Assembly (NCBI GenBank): GCA_937902525.1
Contig: CALEKV010000169.1
Location: 1 to 15,618 of the forward strand
Length of the DNA: 15,618 nucleotides
Reading direction: 5' to 3'
DNA from: an uncultured Candidatus Saccharibacteria bacterium
Lineage (GTDB): Bacteria > Patescibacteriota > Saccharimonadia > Saccharimonadales > Saccharimonadaceae
Shown in pieces: positions 14,147-15,618 of the stretch. Numbering within the stretch: position 1 is the stretch's first letter; each line of letters starts with the position of its first letter. The notes below the pieces were generated by a model. That model saw only the letters and a list, made by a program, of their open reading frames with translations, was not told the origin of the DNA and did no database searches. A program made the position numbers and the translations under genes.

Positions 14147-14175
14147 TTGACTAATTTTTACGACTGTGCTATAAC
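14147..14175 (+). promoter_or_regulatory. promoter of the 5'-nucleotidase gene
   Basis: TTGACT (14147-14152), 17-bp spacer ending in TGC, TATAAC (14170-14175). It is similar to the promoters at 3395 and 15518; downstream AAGATAG is also shared with 15518. A leader of about 40 nt follows. Confidence 0.8.
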
Positions 14176-14220
14176 AATAAGATAGGGCTTTTTCGCAATC
14201 ACCGTACTATCAATGCGGAA

Positions 14221-14994
14221 ATGTTTGTTAAACATGCAGCGGATGAACTTGACTATGGCTCTGACGACCCAGTGGTAGCAATTGCGATCGATGATTACAC
14301 AAATAATAACTACGACCGGTCAATTCTTGCCGATAAAGAAACGAGGGCGCGCTACATCGCCTTGTGCCATCATGCTCAGCGATTATCGGCGGCGGCGTCA
14401 TTTTACAGTCGGTGTGTTGAGCAGCTTCCGGTATTGGTTGATATGGACAACGTACTCGTTGATTACGAAAATGAAACAAAACGACAACTACTTGAACTAT
14501 ACCCAGATATGCACCTTCGTCCCGACGACAAGGCTCCCTATATTGAAGACTTAACGTTGAGCGATAGTGACAGGCGGTTGGCTCTTGAGCTACAGTATAC
14601 ACGTGGACACTTCTTGAACATGCCTCCCGTTGAGGGTGCGATAGAAGGGTGGCGGCTACTGATTGAACTGGGCTATCATCCTCAAATCGCTTCCGCGCCG
14701 TTGTCGAAAAACTACTGGTGTATTCAAGAAAAGCTTGCATGGATTGACCAGTATCTTGGCCCGCAGGCCGTTGATGAAGCACTTATTGCGCCAGACAAGT
14801 CTGCCTTTTCTGGATTTGCACTAATAGATGACATGCCTAAAGTGAAAAATGCCGAAAAAGCAATGTGGCAGCATATTGTATTTGATCGTCCCTATAATCA
14901 ACAAAGCGCCAGTGAGTATAGGCTCTATGGATGGGAAGATCCTACCATTAGCACTATTCTTGCGCGGTGCGCTTTTCGTGGCGGCGCAATTTAA
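14221..14994 (+). CDS. 5'(3')-deoxyribonucleotidase-like protein (NT5C family, HAD fold)
   Basis: 257 residues. VLVDMDNVLVDYEN places the HAD catalytic pair at Asp74 and Asp76. The MPPVEGAIEGWRLL segment, the ASAPLSKNYW motif II region and LIDDMP (Asp203, Asp204) are typical of the cytosolic 5'-nucleotidase type C family, which dephosphorylates (deoxy)nucleotides. About 65 extra residues precede the domain, with no motif recognised; the start ATG 14221 lacks a good Shine-Dalgarno, so the N-terminus is less certain. Its own promoter is at 14147. The stop overlaps the stop of the opposing NUDIX gene by 4 bp, and both genes act on nucleotides, which suggests a small nucleotide-sanitation locus. 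Confidence 0.82.
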   Translation: MFVKHAADELDYGSDDPVVAIAIDDYTNNNYDRSILADKETRARYIALCHHAQRLSAAASFYSRCVEQLPVLVDMDNVLVDYENETKRQLLELYPDMHLRPDDKAPYIEDLTLSDSDRRLALELQYTRGHFLNMPPVEGAIEGWRLLIELGYHPQIASAPLSKNYWCIQEKLAWIDQYLGPQAVDEALIAPDKSAFSGFALIDDMPKVKNAEKAMWQHIVFDRPYNQQSASEYRLYGWEDPTISTILARCAFRGGAI

Positions 14995-15440
14995 GCGTCC
15001 ACGAATGAGTCGCCGTCGAGGGCCCTGCTTTGTAGGCGCTCTTTGATGAAGCTGGGAAGTACTTTTAATTCCTGGAGTTCTTCAAACGTAAACCACTTGC
15101 ATTCTTCTACGGCGCCATTTTGATCATGGTCGATGTGCGCCGACAACCCTTCGGCTGTTTGCGTATTATCTGTACTTACCTCGGTTGTCCAAAAAGTTTC
15201 TAGCGATACCTTATCTTTTTCCGGTTCGCGAAACTCACGCACCCAAAGCAATCTACCGACGTCTACTTTGTAGCCGGTTTCTTCGGTAACTTCACGACTC
15301 ACGCTATCCTTTAGGGATTCGGATTCGAACTCCCACCCTCCTCCAGGGGGGTACCAAAAGTTTGCATCTTTGTTTCGCGCCAAAAGCACACTCTCTCCGT
15401 CTAAAATTAACGCACGCGTAATTACTCGTAATCTAGTCAT
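14991..15440 (-). CDS. NUDIX hydrolase
   Basis: 149 residues with a complete Nudix box: Gly35, five residues, Glu41, seven residues, then REVTEETGY (Arg49, Glu50, Glu53, Glu54, Gly56). It hydrolyses a nucleoside diphosphate linked to another moiety, possibly oxidised nucleotides; the exact substrate is unknown. The ATG at 15440 lies 7 nt after TATAGT on the minus strand, so the mRNA is probably leaderless. It converges on the 5'-nucleotidase gene, sharing TTAA (14991-14994) for both stops. Confidence 0.93.
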   Translation of the reverse strand: MTRLRVITRALILDGESVLLARNKDANFWYPPGGGWEFESESLKDSVSREVTEETGYKVDVGRLLWVREFREPEKDKVSLETFWTTEVSTDNTQTAEGLSAHIDHDQNGAVEECKWFTFEELQELKVLPSFIKERLQSRALDGDSFVDA

Positions 15441-15447
15441 GTCATTT

Positions 15448-15453
15448 ACTATA
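15448..15453 (-). promoter_or_regulatory. -10 box of the leaderless NUDIX gene
   Basis: TATAGT on the minus strand ends 7 nt before ATG 15440, the same geometry as at the passenger gene and gltX. Confidence 0.6.
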
Positions 15454-15517
15454 TCAAAAAGGCAGGGTACCGTGAATCGTAATGAGGGTATTTACAGGCT
15501 GGGAGTTATTGAATATA

Positions 15518-15546
15518 TTGACAATTATCTATCGATATGCTATAAT
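15518..15546 (+). promoter_or_regulatory. strong promoter for a gene beyond the window
   Basis: Consensus TTGACA (15518-15523), 17-bp spacer ending in TGC, consensus TATAAT (15541-15546). No ATG follows before the window ends at 15618, so the gene or RNA lies outside. I see nothing else in 15454-15618. Confidence 0.85.
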
Positions 15547-15618
15547 AAAAAGATAGATTGGAACGTACAGGATACCCCCAAGTAGGACACTAACCTTGTA
15601 TTGTTAAGTATTCTAAGT

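Noticed and set aside
34-15440. UGA recoded as glycine, as in some CPR lineages
   Set aside because: TGA serves as a sensible stop (for example at 793, 3962 and 12642), and no conserved gene has an internal in-frame TGA.
15441-15618. A small gene or RNA at the right edge
   Set aside because: Apart from the two promoters I see no start codon with a ribosome binding site and no stable RNA structure; the downstream gene is outside the window.

Overview
The window looks like a chromosomal segment of a Patescibacteria/CPR genome, most plausibly Candidatus Saccharibacteria (TM7). This is inferred from gene content (membrane-anchored PEGA and DUF4367-like proteins, a sortase with a long cytoplasmic N-terminus, small housekeeping enzymes), from many apparently leaderless genes (-10 box 6-8 nt before the ATG), and from a serine recombinase lodged at a tRNA 3' end. 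No rRNA or other phylogenetic marker settles it. The standard bacterial code fits, with TAA, TAG and TGA all used as stops.

Layout. 1-2537: a two-gene operon, an XpaC-like membrane protein translationally coupled to a lipoprotein that joins a solute-binding-like region to a von Willebrand A domain, closed by a strong terminator. 2557-3363: leaderless exonuclease III. 3395-3998: a small membrane-anchored protein with its own promoter, leader hairpin and terminator; its codon choice and Shine-Dalgarno start resemble those of the first operon. 4058-4872: a degenerate NAD(P)HX-dehydratase-like protein. 4876-5010: promoter and gene for tRNA-Leu(CAA).

5011-7927 is the unusual part: 2.9 kb inserted exactly between the tRNA 3' CCA and the tRNA's probable original terminator (now at 7932-7954). 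It consists of two abutting modules, each bounded by its own long inverted repeat. Module 1 (5006-6848) carries a large serine recombinase between 157-bp perfect inverted repeats. Module 2 (6844-7927) carries an unknown gene between 113-bp inverted repeats (one mismatch). The modules share a 5-bp TGGTG at their junction, the inverse of the tRNA CACCA end. The recombinase frame has no stop inside its module. It reads through the repeat and antisense through the tRNA; if the module inverted, the same frame would instead run 16 codons into module 2 and stop. The recombinase mRNA starts with a structured leader that looks like a transcription attenuator.

7971-15618 returns to ordinary chromosome: sortase, convergent PEGA protein, divergent DUF4367-like protein, HAD phosphatase, leaderless gltX, NT5C-family 5'-nucleotidase, a convergent overlapping NUDIX hydrolase, and a promoter for a gene beyond the window. 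Several host promoters share an extended -10 of the form TGC-TATAAT.
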